Origin: Trissonchulus latispiculum
Taxonomy: Eukaryota > Nematoda > Enoplea > Enoplida > Ironidae
NCBI GenBank assembly: GCA_030248195.1
Contig: JASAND010019857.1
Span: 62,001-126,000, forward strand
DNA: 64,000 nt
Direction of reading: 5' to 3'
A model generated the notes under the pieces. The model was given only the letters and a program-made list of their open reading frames with translations. It ran no database searches and was not told the origin of the DNA. Every line of letters starts with the position of its first letter. The stretch's first letter is position 1. The position numbers and the translations under genes are program-made. Below, piece by piece: positions 12,759 to 25,167 of the stretch.

Positions 12759-13128
12759 TAGGGATGCACCGGGGCCGGCCCCGGCCCCGGCACCGGGGCC
12801 AGGCCCCGGTTCCAGCCCCGGCCCCGGTGGTCAGGCCCCGGTCCTGACCGGGGCCAAAAATTAGCAAAATTTTGAAAATTTTTGACATTTTTTGACAAAA
12901 AATTTAAAATTTCTAAGGCCAAGAAGTGTTGCAAATCGTTTATTTTCCCACCGATTTGAATGAAAACAACGATAGTAACGTTTGTATATCAGAAAGTATT
13001 GCAAAATTTGAATTTTCAAGAAAATTTTTGAAAATTTTCTATTTGGACCCCCAATTTCCAGGCCCCGGCCCCGGTACCGGGGCCAAGGTGGCCCCGGCCC
13101 CGGTAGTGGCGGCCCCAGTGCATCTCTA
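12759..13128. mobile_element. hAT miniature element with GGGGCC-repeat ends
   Basis: Termini TAGGGATGCACCGGGGCC and the complement of TAGAGATGCACTGGGGCC are flanked by a perfect 8-bp duplication CTTTTTAT (12751-12758 and 13129-13136). Terminal motif and 8-bp duplication together indicate hAT. Subterminal regions are dense in CCGGCCCCGG on both strands, around an A/T-rich 180-bp core. It is noncoding. Confidence 0.92.
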
Positions 13129-13294
13129 CTTTTTATATACTGTTTATGGCTGAAACTTTTTTACTGTATATATATACAAGTAACAAAAATGCTCCGCACA
13201 AAAGAGGATAATATGTGTGTGTTGGCTGTGTCTATATTATATCGTTTACGTTCCGGTTGAAGAAGTAAAGACAAAGTTTCATAGGCACGTGACG

Positions 13295-13850
13295 TTATTT
13301 GGCACAGCAAGTTTGGGTGGGTGGCTCCATGACAAAAGTTGTTCCGTTCGCATAGGACTTTCATTTGACACGAATTTGTCCACTGAAAAATTTTATTTTT
13401 GACCCAAAATCGTTTAAGTCCCCACCCCACCACAGCACTCTACAGCCACTTGGAGTTCTATGACAAAAGTTGCTCAGCTCACTTAGGGCTTTCATTTGAT
13501 ACCAAATTTTACCACTTTTGAAAAATTTTATTTTTGACCCAAAATCGCCTAAGTCCCCACGCCACCCCACCACAGCACTCTACAGCCACTTTGGGTACGC
13601 AGTTCTATGACAAAAGTTGCTCAGCTCACTTAGGGCTTTCATTTGATACCAAATTTGCCCACTTTTGAAAAATTTTATTTTTGACCCAAAATCGCCTAAG
13701 TCCCCACCCCACCACAGCACTCTACAGCCACTTTGGGTACGCAGTTCTATGACAAAAGTTGCTCAGCTCACTTAGGGCTTTCATTTGATACCAAATTTGA
13801 CCACTTTTGAAAAATTTTATTTTCGACCACTTGATCCCCCACCCGACTGA
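13295..13850. repeat. Tandem repeat, about 143-bp unit, 4 copies
   Basis: Each unit carries CTATGACAAAAGTTGCTCAG, a TTTCATTTGATACCAAATTT phrase, and GACCCAAAATCG followed by CCCACC-rich spacer and CAGCACTCTACAGCC. The first unit is the most diverged. Confidence 0.85.
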
Positions 13851-14140
13851 TCCTTCAAACGGCAAACTGGAACCAGCCCAGCAAAATAGGTACGTCTGAA
13901 GGCAAAACGGATACCTGGAATGAGCTGGGCGCACCAGAAAACCCCTATAGACAAAGTTTTGAGAGGCCAGGTAAAGCCTACTATGGACCTCCAGGAAGCG
14001 GTTTCCGACTTGACCCTCCCGGCGGCAAAGTGGAACCAGCCCAGCAAGATGGGAGAGTCTGACGGTAAAACTGACTGCGGGAATCGATTCTCCGTGCCAG
14101 AAAACCCTTGTATGGAAGATTTGAGCTTTCAAAGTTGAAT
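13851..14140. repeat. Diverged tandem pair, about 175-bp unit
   Basis: Two blocks share GGAACCAGCCCAGCAA and CCAGAAAACCC (near 13869 and 14032 for the first). The open frames across them are in several phases and show no domain. Confidence 0.6.
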
Positions 14141-14793
14141 AGATAGTGAGAAATTTCGATTTTTCATTTTTCGAATTTTCGCCATTTTTGACGGGACACC
14201 GTGGTCGCTAGGGAAGAGATAGAGACACGCAACCTGGACCGTTAGTTAGTTCAATATATGTAATTTCTGAATATAGAAAGAAATCAGCTCCAGATCGTAA
14301 CGTTCGACCTGAGCGACGACCACAAAAATGGTCACTTTTCGCTATGAGCCGACTTTGCGGCGCCACTGCGGCGCTGTGGCGCAGCTGCGGCGCAAAAAAA
14401 GTAGCTATTCTTAAATTCTTTAGAGGGTACTACTAGACCCTATAGCCCTTTAGGTTGGCCCACCGCTGCAGATCACGTGAAAGCGGCGAACATTATGTAC
14501 AATACAACCATCAAATAGGAGAAACCGGAAAAAAACATCGCCGCCATAACCGGTCCGGGGCGCAACTTTTTAACGGTAAGTGATACGGGGCTGAAACTTC
14601 ACAGACATACTAAACTCGATGTGCTCTACAATTTGCGCATGAAATCTGCGCAGGATCTGCGCAGGATTTTGCGCAGCTTCTGCGCAGCTTATTTTACACT
14701 GTCTCCAGCCACTTTTCACACATATTATAGGGGTCGCTGCCGCGACCCCTATGATATTATAAATATAAGGGATAGCTGAGCAATTTTCTAACC
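14141..14793. other. Unassigned repeat-like DNA with GC-rich short repeats
   Basis: Nothing coding is seen. It contains clustered GCGGCGC motifs (14351-14392), a run of TGCGCAG motifs (14645-14690), and the hairpin at 14729-14754 that resembles the one at 1989-2018. Confidence 0.5.
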
Positions 14794-15167
14794 CTGGGCT
14801 TATTCTAGTGGGGAGGGGGTGGGCCCCCCCCATAAACACCCTTCCCCCCCCCCAAAATCGCCCCCCTCAAAAAAAGTGGGTGCCCCTTTTGGTACCAACT
14901 TTTACCCTGAAAAAATCGCTGAGAAGGCCAAATTTTCAAAAATTTTCCGGCCTCGCCGGAGATTTTTAGTCGATTTTTGCCTATTTAAGCACTATTTTTG
15001 CACTAAAAACGAACTTTTTTGGCGATTACTATAAAAATAGCGCTATTTTTAGCATATTTTTAGAAAAATTTTGAAAAATTTTCGCCCCCCCCCCCCAAGA
15101 ATGACTCGCCCCCCGAGGGGCCCCCCCAAAGAGCCCCCCCAAGAAAAATTCCCTAGAATAAGCCCAG
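14794..15167. mobile_element. CTGG-family miniature element, copy 3
   Basis: Ends CTGGGCTTATTCTAG on both sides (inverted) are flanked by the 5-bp duplication TAACC (14789-14793 and 15168-15172). The interior architecture matches the other copies: long G run, C run, AAATTTTCAAAAATTTTCCGG, then C runs again. Confidence 0.88.
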
Positions 15168-15477
15168 TAACCCCCACCCAAATTTTTGATAATTTTTAGC
15201 CAAACATCAAAAATTACGAAAAAAATTAGCAAAAATTTGCGCAAATTCACTTATATACCTAGAAAATTACGTTAAAAATTGGTAAAAATAGCTAAAAATT
15301 GAGAACATTTTTCAGGTTAGGACCGAAAACCCGATTTTTTGCCAACCCTTGAAAATTTTCCTTACCGATCCCCCCCCAACAAATCATAGGTGTATATACG
15401 TATATTACCTGGGTGGAACACCTCCCCCCAAATGGCCAAATCCCAGACAACATCCACACAAATTTGCCAGACCACAC
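15168..15477. other. A/T-rich repeat remnants
   Basis: Repeated GCTAAAAATT and GGTAAAAATA phrases precede a C run and a short CATAGGTGTATATACG fragment near 15388. It is probably a broken relative of the neighbouring elements. No gene is seen. Confidence 0.4.
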
Positions 15478-15692
15478 CATAGGTGTGGCTGGGCAAAAAA
15501 TCTAGGGGGGGGGGGGTTTCCGACGGAGGGTGGGGGGACCCCCCCTAAATTTTCGATATTATGCCATTATTGGCCACTTTTTGGCCAAAAATCTGGGGGG
15601 AGGTAGCAAAAATCTGAAAATCTGGGGGGGTCGCCAAAATTTGTCATTTTGGTGGGGGGGCCCCCCCACCCCCCACCCCTAACACATCTATG
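15478..15692. mobile_element. CATAGGTGT-family hAT-like miniature element
   Basis: It starts CATAGGTGTGGCTGGGC and ends CTAACACATCTATG. A perfect 8-bp target duplication GACCACAC flanks it (15470-15477 and 15693-15700), so the borders are certain. The interior has long G and C runs and is noncoding. Confidence 0.93.
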
Positions 15693-15700
15693 GACCACAC

Positions 15701-16754
15701 CCTCACAGTTTTCGAAGTTTTCGCTCAAAATTAGGCAAAATTCGAAATTTTTCGCAAAAATTCCATTTTTTTGGAAAAAAATGACAAAGTTGGCTATAAC
15801 ATCGCTAATTTTTGGTTGTAAATAGAGTTTTTGAGCAAAATCGAAATTTTTTTCTTAAAATTTAGACAAAAAAGTAATTACCCCCTCCCCCTCTCCCAAA
15901 TTCCATTCCCTACCCTCCACCCAAAACCGGCTGGCTGACCCCGAAAACTGCTAGTCTCGGTCTCGGTGAAATTTCGTTCTCGCCCAACCCTCTGCCGGAT
16001 AGACGAGCATAGTTTCACCGGAAATTTTGGTTGGAGGGGGGCAAACTTCGGAAATTTTGTGGTCGACCCCAGAAATATGATGGGGAGTACCCCCTTCGAA
16101 GTTCGAACCCCCACCCCCCCCCAAAATTCGAACCTCAGAAAATTCAAAAAATGGCCTAAAAAAGCAAAATTTTCAATCTTTAACGCTTTTTCTGTCAAAA
16201 CAAAGCTTGTTTTTATCGTTTTAAGCGTTTTTACACCGTTTTAAACCGATTTTTTAAGTCAAAATTTGAGAAAAGTTTTTCAAAAAATGACCATTTTTTG
16301 CGAAATTTAGGTATATATATATAACTTTTTGACCCCAAAAAGGGCTGGGGGGTTGGGGGGGGGTAACTGAAAGTGGGGAGAGGGATAGTCAAAAGTCTAG
16401 GGGGTAAGGTTTATCGAAAATTTTGGGGGGATACCCACCCCCCCCCTGGTGAAACTATATATGTAGACGAGCCAGAGGCGCGAAGCTTAAAAATGGTGTT
16501 CTTAGGGAACCTTTAGTCAAAATTTTCTAAAACACCAATTTTTAGCTTAGTTTTTTTATTGCGAGAAATACACGTTTTCAACTGTTTTATGGACTCAGAC
16601 TCTGACTCAATAATGTCCTTCTTTGGACATGGAAACATGTTGGCAATCAAGTTTTCAAGTTATATATAAGGTCAATGATGTCTAATGCATTAGAAACGAC
16701 TGCAAATGCGATGTTTGGCACAAAAATAGAAAACATAGAAATAGAAAAGGACAG
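15701..16754. other. A/T-rich, G/C-run-rich noncoding sequence
   Basis: No gene is seen. The TTTTTGG/AAAATTT texture resembles interiors of the miniature elements around it, so this is likely a patchwork of older copies. The proline-rich frames come from C runs. Confidence 0.4.
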
Positions 16755-16960
16755 CATATGTGTGTTGGGGGGGGGGGGTGGCCGCCCCCCCCCAAATGAT
16801 AAATTTTCGCGACCCCCCCGCCCAGATTTTTGCTACCCCCTCCCCCAAATTTTGGCCAAAAAGTGGCCAAAAACGGCAAATAATAAAAAATTTAGGGAGG
16901 CTCCTCCCACCCTCCGTCGGAACCCCGCCCCCCAAGGTTTTTTGCCCAGCCACACCAATG
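16755..16960. mobile_element. CATAGGTGT-family hAT-like miniature element
   Basis: Ends CATATGTGTGTTGGGG and CCCAGCCACACCAATG are flanked by AAGGACAG and AAGGACAA, a 7/8 match to an 8-bp duplication. Orientation is opposite to the 15478 copy, since the GCCCAGCCACACC end lies on the right. Confidence 0.8.
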
Positions 16961-16989
16961 AAGGACAATGCATGAAAAAACTTAACACA

Positions 16990-17182
16990 TGCATGTGGCA
17001 TGTATATATATCCCTCAAAGACATATACATACATTTCTAAGCATTTCTAAGCGAAAAAATTTGAATTTTTGATAGTTTTAATAATTGTATCATAAAAATC
17101 GTAGTTTTATACTTTTATAGGCAGTTTTCCACGACCTTCATATCCTCAGAAAAGTCAGAATGGATCCCCCTCCACCTCCCGT
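16990..17182. repeat. Segmental duplication, copy 1, first block
   Basis: It matches 34983-35150: CCCTCAAAGAC, CATTTCTAAGCGAAAAAA, AATAATTGTATCATAAAAAT and AAGTCAGAATGGATCCCC occur in the same order. It is cut at 17183 by a hAT-like insertion and resumes at 19136. Confidence 0.85.
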
Positions 17183-19135
17183 CATAGGTGTACCACCTGT
17201 TTGGGTTGGGGGGGAGTAGAAGGTCCAAATTTGGCTCGGGGGACCCCACCCAAATCCGAAATTTGGGGGGGAGGACCCCCCCTAAACTGTACCCAAGTTT
17301 TTTAGCTAAAAACATAGTTTCCTTTGGGGGGGGGGGGTTGGGGGGGTATCCCCCCCCCAAAATTTTTGACCAAATTTACCCCCCCCCCAGATTTTTTGAC
17401 TTACCCTCCCCCAACTTTTTGGCTACCCCCGTCCCCCCAACCCCCCCAACGATTTTTGGACCCAAAACGTTAGCTAAATTTGGTCGAAAAATGGTCATTT
17501 TTTGAAAAATTTTTCTAAAATTTTGACCTAAAATCGCTTTAAAACGGTGCAAAAGCGCCTCACAGGAAGAACTTTTTGGGTAAAATCGTTGTAAATTGCT
17601 GCGCAAGGTACAACGATTTTACCATGAATTTACCACGAATTTTAAATGAAATTTTAATATTTTTTAATGGATTTACAATGATTATATCCGATTTTTCCAT
17701 GAGATTTTAATGGATTTACAATGGTTTTACTTCGGTTTTTATACGTATTTACAATATTTTTACCACGTTGTAAAATTGTTGTAAATCTGTTGTAAAATCA
17801 TTGTAAATGCAATTGGACCAATTTACAATGTTTTTACAACTTTTACAACGAAGTTACAACGTTTTTTTAACGATTTTACCATGTGGTAAACTTGTTGTAA
17901 AATTGTCGTAAATGTTTACAACGTTTTTATAATGCTCCAAAATAAGTTTTAACAATTTTATAACAGATTTACTACGTTGTAAATTCGTTGTAAAATCATT
18001 GTAGAAACGTTGTAAACATTTACCACGATTTTACAATAAATTTACCATATGGTAAAATCATTATAAGGACGTTGTAACTTCGTTGTAAAAGTTGTAAAAA
18101 CATTGTATATAAATTGGTCCAATTGCATTTACAATGATTTTACAACAGATTTACAACAATTTTACAACGTGGTAAAAATATTGTAAATACGTATAAAAAC
18201 CGAAGTAAAACCATTGTTATTCCATTAAAATCTCATGGAAAAATCGGATATAATCATTGTAAATCCATTAAAAATTATTAAAATTTCATTAAAAATTCGT
18301 GGTAAATTCATGGTAAAATCGTTGTACCTTGCGCAGCAATTTACAACGATTTTATCCACCAAAGTTCTCCCTGTGTAAACGTTAAGAACAAGAGTTCAGA
18401 ACAACTGAGTTCAGAATAAGGTCAATATTGTGTCTAGAAGTCCATAAAACCGTTATAAAAGTGTATTTCTCGCGATATAAACACGTTAAGCCAAAAATTT
18501 GGACTTTTTTGAAAAATTTTGCAAAATTTGCACTAAAAATGCCCAATTTTTGGCCAATTTTCGCGCCTTCGCCGCGACTACCTTCCCCCCCCCATTTGGG
18601 GGGGGGGGGGCCGGGGGCCCCCAAAAATTTCTGGGGGGGTTTGCAAAAATGGCTGGGGGGGTTACCAACCCCCAAACCCCCCCAATTACACCTATGGGGG
18701 GGTACCCCCATCACATTTCGGAGGTCGGCCAAGATTTACCCCCCCAGACCCAAAGTTCCAGGGAAACTATGGCTAAAAATGCTCCTTTTTCGATGTACAG
18801 TACATTAAACGTACTCAAAAGCTTCTGTCAATTAGCCCAGATTGTGGTTTATAATTGCGTATATTACCTTTTAATTGCTATAAATAACTATCTTTAGCTG
18901 TTTATAGGTGATTTATAGCCTATTTTTCTAATTTTTTTCAAAAATTTTCAGAAGTTGCAAAAAAATTTTTCAAAAATTTTGCATTTTTTACTTGGTTTGG
19001 ACCCAATTTTAGGGGGGAGGGGGGTTTGAGCTCGGCTTGGGGGGGAGTAGTTGAGGTCGGGTAGGGGGGAGGGGGGTCTGGCCTCTCCGTGGGGGGGGTC
19101 TCACAGGGGGTAAACTGTAGCCTGGTACACCTATG
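17183..19135. mobile_element. Large CATAGGTGT-family hAT-like element, 1953 bp, nested
   Basis: The termini are the perfect 12-bp inverted repeat CATAGGTGTACC / GGTACACCTATG. The flanking 8-bp duplication CCTCCCGT is perfect (17175-17182 and 19136-19143). The other copy of the segment, near 35147, lacks the insert and preserves the empty site. No transposase frame is visible. A palindromic element is nested at 17561-18375. Confidence 0.93.
17561..18375. mobile_element. Foldback element made of TTTTACAACG motifs
   Basis: An 815-bp inverted repeat has ends CACAGGAAGAACTTT and the complement of CACAGGGAGAACTTT. The arms then share GGTAAAATCGTTGTAAATTG-type sequence and GCTGCGCAAGGTACAACG. The arms nearly meet near 17970, leaving almost no unique centre. 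Variants of TTTTACAACG and CGTTGTAAAA recur throughout. Confidence 0.9.
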
Positions 19136-20295
19136 CCTCCCGTCCCGTTCAATGCCATTCGCGACATCCCCCATCCCAGAAACGAGTTCGGAACCAACCC
19201 AAAAAGCCAAACAAGATTTGCAAAACCCGTATTATTAAAAATCTCTGGTTACTTGCATTGTTAAATAGAATTTAAATAAGGCAAATCGATATTTTTGCAG
19301 TAGCAGCTTAAGAAAAAAGAAATTTCAATCGATTTGAAAATTGGTTAATATTGCAGATCTCATCTACCACTTCAGCCGAACCTCGGAATTTAGAGTCGAG
19401 CCTGTCAGTTTCAGATGAGCGGACGGAAAACAATCTTCAAATTATTTAATACCACCACGAAGTTGGCACTTGAAGCTAAACGTTTCTACAAGTATATGTA
19501 CATTATGCATTAGTTCTATATCTACAATTACAGCATGCAAATTCAGTTGTATCCATCACAGACTTAGAGCAGTATTGAATGGAAAGCGAGTACAAAATGA
19601 ACATCTGTTTTTACAATCGTTGAGCTCTTTGCAGGGGTTAAGTCCGTATCTTGTCTGCGTAATTTGCGTATCGAGCCTCAGCTAGTACGGCTGTTCTGAG
19701 TGTGGCTGGATATTAATTAACTTTTTGCCTTTTGCTTCTACCTGCAAAACTATTTCCAATGGTTACGTCTGTAGAAACCAGAAAAGATCTTGCGGTTCAA
19801 AATCGGCCATTTTGGTGGAATCATTTTATTTTAAATTACTGCCACATGTTCAAGACTAGATTTTTTCACTCGATGGAAACATAGTCCGGTAGCACATTTT
19901 ACCCACGCCTATTAGTTTAAGGCGGTGGTATCCTTTTGTGCAGTGCTTTTATGGTGATTTTTTAAAACGCTGTAACTTTCGCAATTTTGGGAGTTGGAAG
20001 GTAAGCGGATCATTTCACGCTTTAAGGGGAGGGGGGTCTTTTTTTGCCGATTTTCTACCATCTCCGGTTTTGCTCATTTTCACATATTTTGTAGTCCCCA
20101 TGGGTCCTCAAAACAAGACAAATGCGTTTTGCGTTATATTGTTTCTATCGTTCTGTAGAGTCCTTCAAAGGTGACCTTGTCATGTGTTATAACATAGGAA
20201 AATGAAAAAGTTAGGTTAAAATGTTGGTGTCAGAAAATTTTTCGCTGTATGAAAGATACAGTTCTAAAACTTTGCACACATGTTTAGGATATATT
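19136..20295. repeat. Segmental duplication, copy 1, middle block
   Basis: It corresponds to 35147-35925 joined to 36918-37291. At 19917-19920 the TTAA within CTATTAGTTTAAGG is the empty site of the element inserted at 35926-36917 in the other copy. No coding exons are recognised. Confidence 0.88.
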
Positions 20296-20524
20296 TGTAA
20301 TGAAGCGAGTAAAATTGAGATTGACTTTCTTAAGCTGGCTTCTCTTTTGATCCTCCAGGGGGGAAACTCGCTAGATTACGACGGAAGGTCGGCGCGTCTA
20401 CTGAGAATTGGCAGACTTAAATACCGAATCTTTGAAAGGTGATGTATCCAGAATCAGAGATTCCTATGGCCAACCTAATTAGGGTAATGGTCGTGAGTTC
20501 GTTTAGTTAGGGGGGTCGTTTCGG

Positions 20525-20640
20525 ATGATCGCAACAGGATCGTTTTCAGCAGTAAGATCGCAACAGGATCTGGATCAGCAATGAGATCGCAACAGGATCT
20601 GATTCAGCAATAAGATCACAACAGGATCTGGTTCAGCAAA
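20525..20640. repeat. Minisatellite, about 29-bp unit, 4 copies
   Basis: GATCGCAACAGGATCT followed by GGTTCAGCAATAA-like spacer recurs four times with small changes. Confidence 0.85.
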
Positions 20641-20711
20641 ACTGTCCCTATCTAAGTCTAGATAAATACTCAACAGTTTATTAATTAATAACAGGTTCCG
20701 ATACAATCTAA

Positions 20712-20712
<1 letters not shown>

Positions 20713-20779
<67 letters not shown>
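20713..20779. repeat. (TAA)n microsatellite
   Basis: About 22 uninterrupted TAA triplets. The isoleucine-run frame on the minus strand is this repeat read as codons. Confidence 0.97.
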
Positions 20780-20865
20780 TAAGGATAATTCAACGGGGAC
20801 ACTGGACAGTTACAGTCCAATACGGTTATTAACAATATGCGATGAAAGTACAGGGTATCAGGGTT

Positions 20866-23800
20866 GCCAACTCTTCTTTAACCTGATATTTTAAACTGAC
20901 CGATAGTAATAAAAGATTAGTTAATTTCCACTGATTCGTTAATTCTTTCTTTCTTGTATGTATTACTAACCAGGCTCAACTCTTTCTTCTAAATTAACTG
21001 ACCATTCCTCTTCTTCAGGTAATGATTATAGGGTACAGTCAGGTATAGTGCGTGGGAGTATGTGTTTAAATTGAACTGACTTCCTTATCCGACTACTATC
21101 AAAATAAACTACAACCAACAGAGAATATTAACTGATAATTAGTTAAATTTAAAGGTATTACAATTCTGTTCCGGGAATGGGTGAGCGGGCTTAGATCTGG
21201 TATTAAAGATTCTCAAGGAATCCCACAGATCTAAGGCGGCTATCGGACGGTGGAGAGTACAGACACAGGGATTGGACTAGGCGGGCAGTTACCAAGAGAT
21301 GCCCGAAATATAATTAATATAAATTACTCTGTAAGTTAATTTAAATGTCTTCACGGAAATCTTCTTCTTCTGAGAGCAGTTAACTATTGACCAAGAGGGT
21401 CTAAACCAGAGACAAAGTGGGAGCGGCGGCTTCCGAACAGGAAAGGGCCGAGACAATAATTTGAGCCATTTCTAGTTTGGCCTCTTTTAGAAGAATCAAA
21501 AAGTTATTTAGATAGTTTTCCGGTAAGTTCTTTAGACAGGTTCGCTTCTGCAGGTTCAACCAACAAATGACCAGGTTCGTGTCGACAATGTCTCTGCCTT
21601 AAACTCCTAATCAATAAGTTCCGATTCCAATGTACCTTCCGATTCTCTGAACTGGTTCCAAATCAATGACCAAATTAATCCACTAATATCCAAATTCAGT
21701 TATCCGAACTTAATCTACTTCTACTGATATGCACCGTCTTCAGATTAATCCTCTCAGTGATCACAGGATCAGGTTCCGACTGATATGAATCTTGGCAGAA
21801 AACGCTCACGATGAACCTGAATCAAACGGGTTAAAACCCATTAATACAGGATATGTGTGCAGGAATCAAACCCAGCAACTATTACTCACTTTAGATGGCT
21901 TTCTGAGATAAAAGTTGGAACTTTGCTAATTTTTGAGTGATGTTCGGCTTAAATGATCAAAACGACACAGTTTTAAAGGCCGTTTAGCGACTAAGCTATG
22001 ATTAGTTAGGCGTTACTTGTTTAATATGAACAAAATTCAACTGAATACCGATTTTGGACGATTTTCTGCCTTATGATGCAGAAAATCGTCAATACAACAC
22101 GATTCTTTCACAGATATTCAGTTTATTTCAATTAGACTTAGGATGAAGGCTTTAGGCATTTAGGGAACAGGAAAGCACCCGTTTCCTGCACAAAATTGAC
22201 ATTAATCACAAAACATTCGTTTCTTGAAATTACTGCTTTTCTGGGGTTCATTAGAAGATGGTTCAAAGAGATTTCTAAATCTTACGTACTGATTGACATC
22301 ATTATATTAACTAACTATTATTTGTATATTTTCAGGTATTGATTTTACTGCTTACGTACTGCTATTTACAATATGTGCCATTCGATTCCATCACCAGCTT
22401 CTGGTATTGTTAGACATTCAGGATTCGTTCCGTGAAACTACGTCTCACAGACACTGCGTTCGGCGGGAATTAATTAACGTAAAACGTTTGCCCTTTGAAA
22501 TTATAGAGTGACATAAAAAGTTTGAGTAGAGATTGTGATATTCTTGATAACGATGCAAACCAGGGTGGACTTGGTTGCCAAATTAGTGAGAACAAGTGAG
22601 GGCAAGAATGGTTATTTAACGTAATTTCTGCAACGTTGGCCTTTAAGGAAACTATTAACGTGAAGTCTTTACTTTCTGTGATAAAGGCTGATATAAAAAG
22701 TTTGAGATCACAATTCCACCGATTGATGCATCTTAGTAATGAGTTCCTGAATTCCGTCATACAAAATACTAAAACAGCACCTTAATTTTGTGAAACAGAC
22801 CAGCACGAAATCCCTGTTTGCGATTCGTCCGCTCCTTAAACACAGGACTACCTACGCGGACGAATCGAGGACCACCTGGTAGTTATAGCCTATTCTGGGG
22901 GTCCCCGTGACCATGGGCTAAACTAACTACCTAATTGGCATATTATGACGAATCAACAGTGGACATTTACTCATGCTGTCAGTTAGCCTCATTTCTTTCA
23001 GGTCATCAGCTGTTCAACATATAACCAGACAATTATACACATTTAACCAGTTTTCCTGCTTATTATGGGAGTTTTTGGGCAGTTATACCGGCATTAATCC
23101 CATGCACCAGATGAGACTTGATATACTGCCAAATATTAGGATAATCCATGAAATTAGCAACATCTTATCTTCATGTAATTTTGTTTTAACCGACTATGCG
23201 AGTTTTGACATAATCTCTAGTTTGGAAAACCATAACCAACCATTACTGCTGGTATTCTGCTATGCAGTATTTGCGTATTCTGGATTGTCCCAATTCTACT
23301 ATTCCTATTGCTAGCAGGCATCTGATCAGTTTAATTAACGTATTAATGAGTTTGAGCATTATTTAGATAGTGGTACTTCTGAACAATAATTACTTGAATG
23401 AACAACGTTAAGCATAGTTTAGAGCTTAGGAACCGTTAATTGAGCAGATTCTTGACTACGATTCATACAGGCTTGGCAATCCTCACAACCCCTATCGTAC
23501 AAGGGGAGTTTCCGCGAGTTGCCGATCAACAGTCAAAGCATTCATTCTTCAAGCATACAAAACAAAACATTCAATATTCATACAAATCGGACATTTCTGA
23601 ACTGGTTAATTTCGGAACCTCACGCTCCACGAGGAGTTTACCCGAATAACCGCTTTACGTAAATTTAGGGACACATTCATACATTATTTACACATATTTC
23701 TAATAACTATCTATCTACTAAAAAGACAATTTACTTAACTAAATCCTAATTCTATGTGCATATTTGGTCTCTAAACTTTAGTCTTTGTAGAGTTCAAGTT

Positions 23801-24960
23801 TGGCTTTTGCAATTCTACAGAATTGCTTTATAAAAGGAATTTTGTGAAAAATTGAACCTTGGAAGTTTAATAAAACTTTGCATAGAAGCGTGAAAGAAAG
23901 CCAGTGAGTAATAATTGCTCGGCAATTATTACTAACAACAAAGATTATATTAAACAGACTAAATACACGATTAATTAAAGATTACAAAAAACTCAGGAAG
24001 CCGGCCATTCCTCTTAGAACTACTTAATATTTAAATGGTTAAAACTGACATTAACTCATGGTTTTAGGATTGGTTTAAAATAACCTGTACAATTTTGTTG
24101 CCTAATAATTTTGAAGCCGACCTAACGCTGAAATAAAACATGATATAGAACTGGTGTTTATGTTGTCGTTTTTGTGAAACTCATGGCCGGCAACTCCTAG
24201 TTGCCGGCTGTGGGGAGAACAATTCTGCTAACTAACTTATTAATTTCAGGGCCGTAGCAAAGGGACCCTCTATCTCAAACTCATGGGTTGGGTCCCACTC
24301 AAAATCCCGTTAAATCTACAAAAAGAAACCCCAGTTTTAGGCCACAAGGTCTTATTAAAATTTCATAAAAACACGGATCACAGCTTGATCCAAAAAGTTA
24401 AACAAAATAAGACAAACAAGAACTAAAATAGAAGTGGGGAGGAGGCCAATAAGCCTCAATAATTAGAGAGTTCCCTGTATAAAAAATAAAACAACAAAAG
24501 TTGGGGCAATTCTCAAGACCTCCATCGAACAGGATGGGTTTACATGAGCTGCCCCTAAATTTGAAATAATAAAATAAATAGAAAGAAAGAACGAAAATTG
24601 GCTCGAAAGCCCAACATGCTAGAAAACATAAAACTGGCCATCAGGCCAAAAATACTGAAAGATCGGGGCTTAAAGGCCCAAAAAAAACAAAATGTTGGCC
24701 TCCTGGCCGTGGCTTGGATTCATAAAAAGGATGGCCATTTGGCTTTAAAATATAAAAAAGGGGCCAAATGGCCGAAACACAATAATATAAAAATTGGCCA
24801 AAAAGGGCCACAATATAAGACCTAAATTTTTGTCCTAGTCAGCAGATTAAGGCCGGAGATAAGAGGTCCATGCGGCCGCTCAAGCTGTAGGTGCTCGGGT
24901 GTGAACTCAGTTTACCTCTCTGGCTCAAAGGCCAAAGAGATCCCTAATTTTTTTGGTGTG
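20866..24960. other. Noncoding interior of the 6.9-kb insertion
   Basis: No domain-bearing frame is recognised. Notable points are a hairpin built on GCCGGCAACT/AGTTGCCGGC near 24186-24210 and a GGCCAAAA-rich stretch at 24600-24800. Confidence 0.45.
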
Positions 24961-24968
24961 TTTTGGGG

Positions 24969-25020
24969 CGTGTACTGCTATTTTCCCGTGTCACACCAGT
25001 GACACGAGAAGCAGTACACG
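24969..25020. repeat. Two-step hairpin
   Basis: CGTGTACTGCT pairs with AGCAGTACACG, and CGTGTCAC pairs with GTGACACG, enclosing an ACCA loop. Small unpaired bulges separate the two stems. The hairpin lies about 150 bp before the heat-shock-element array. Confidence 0.8.
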
Positions 25021-25167
25021 GGGGACATGGGTACATTTTGCGACCGCTTTCGGCCGTGACTAAACGAGCACTGACTGGAATTTTGAAAGTTGGGGGGCGG
25101 GCGACAGTTCGCTGACAGCTCGCCGACAATTTGTAATTAGCGCGGTTCCTTTAATTTTGGAGGAAAG

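Noticed and set aside
16675..19210. Several Pro/Gly-rich frames of 60-132 residues
   Set aside because: They are translations of C and G runs inside miniature elements and occur in several frames on both strands at once.
20575..20835. Frame with a long isoleucine run
   Set aside because: It is the (TAA)n microsatellite read on the minus strand.
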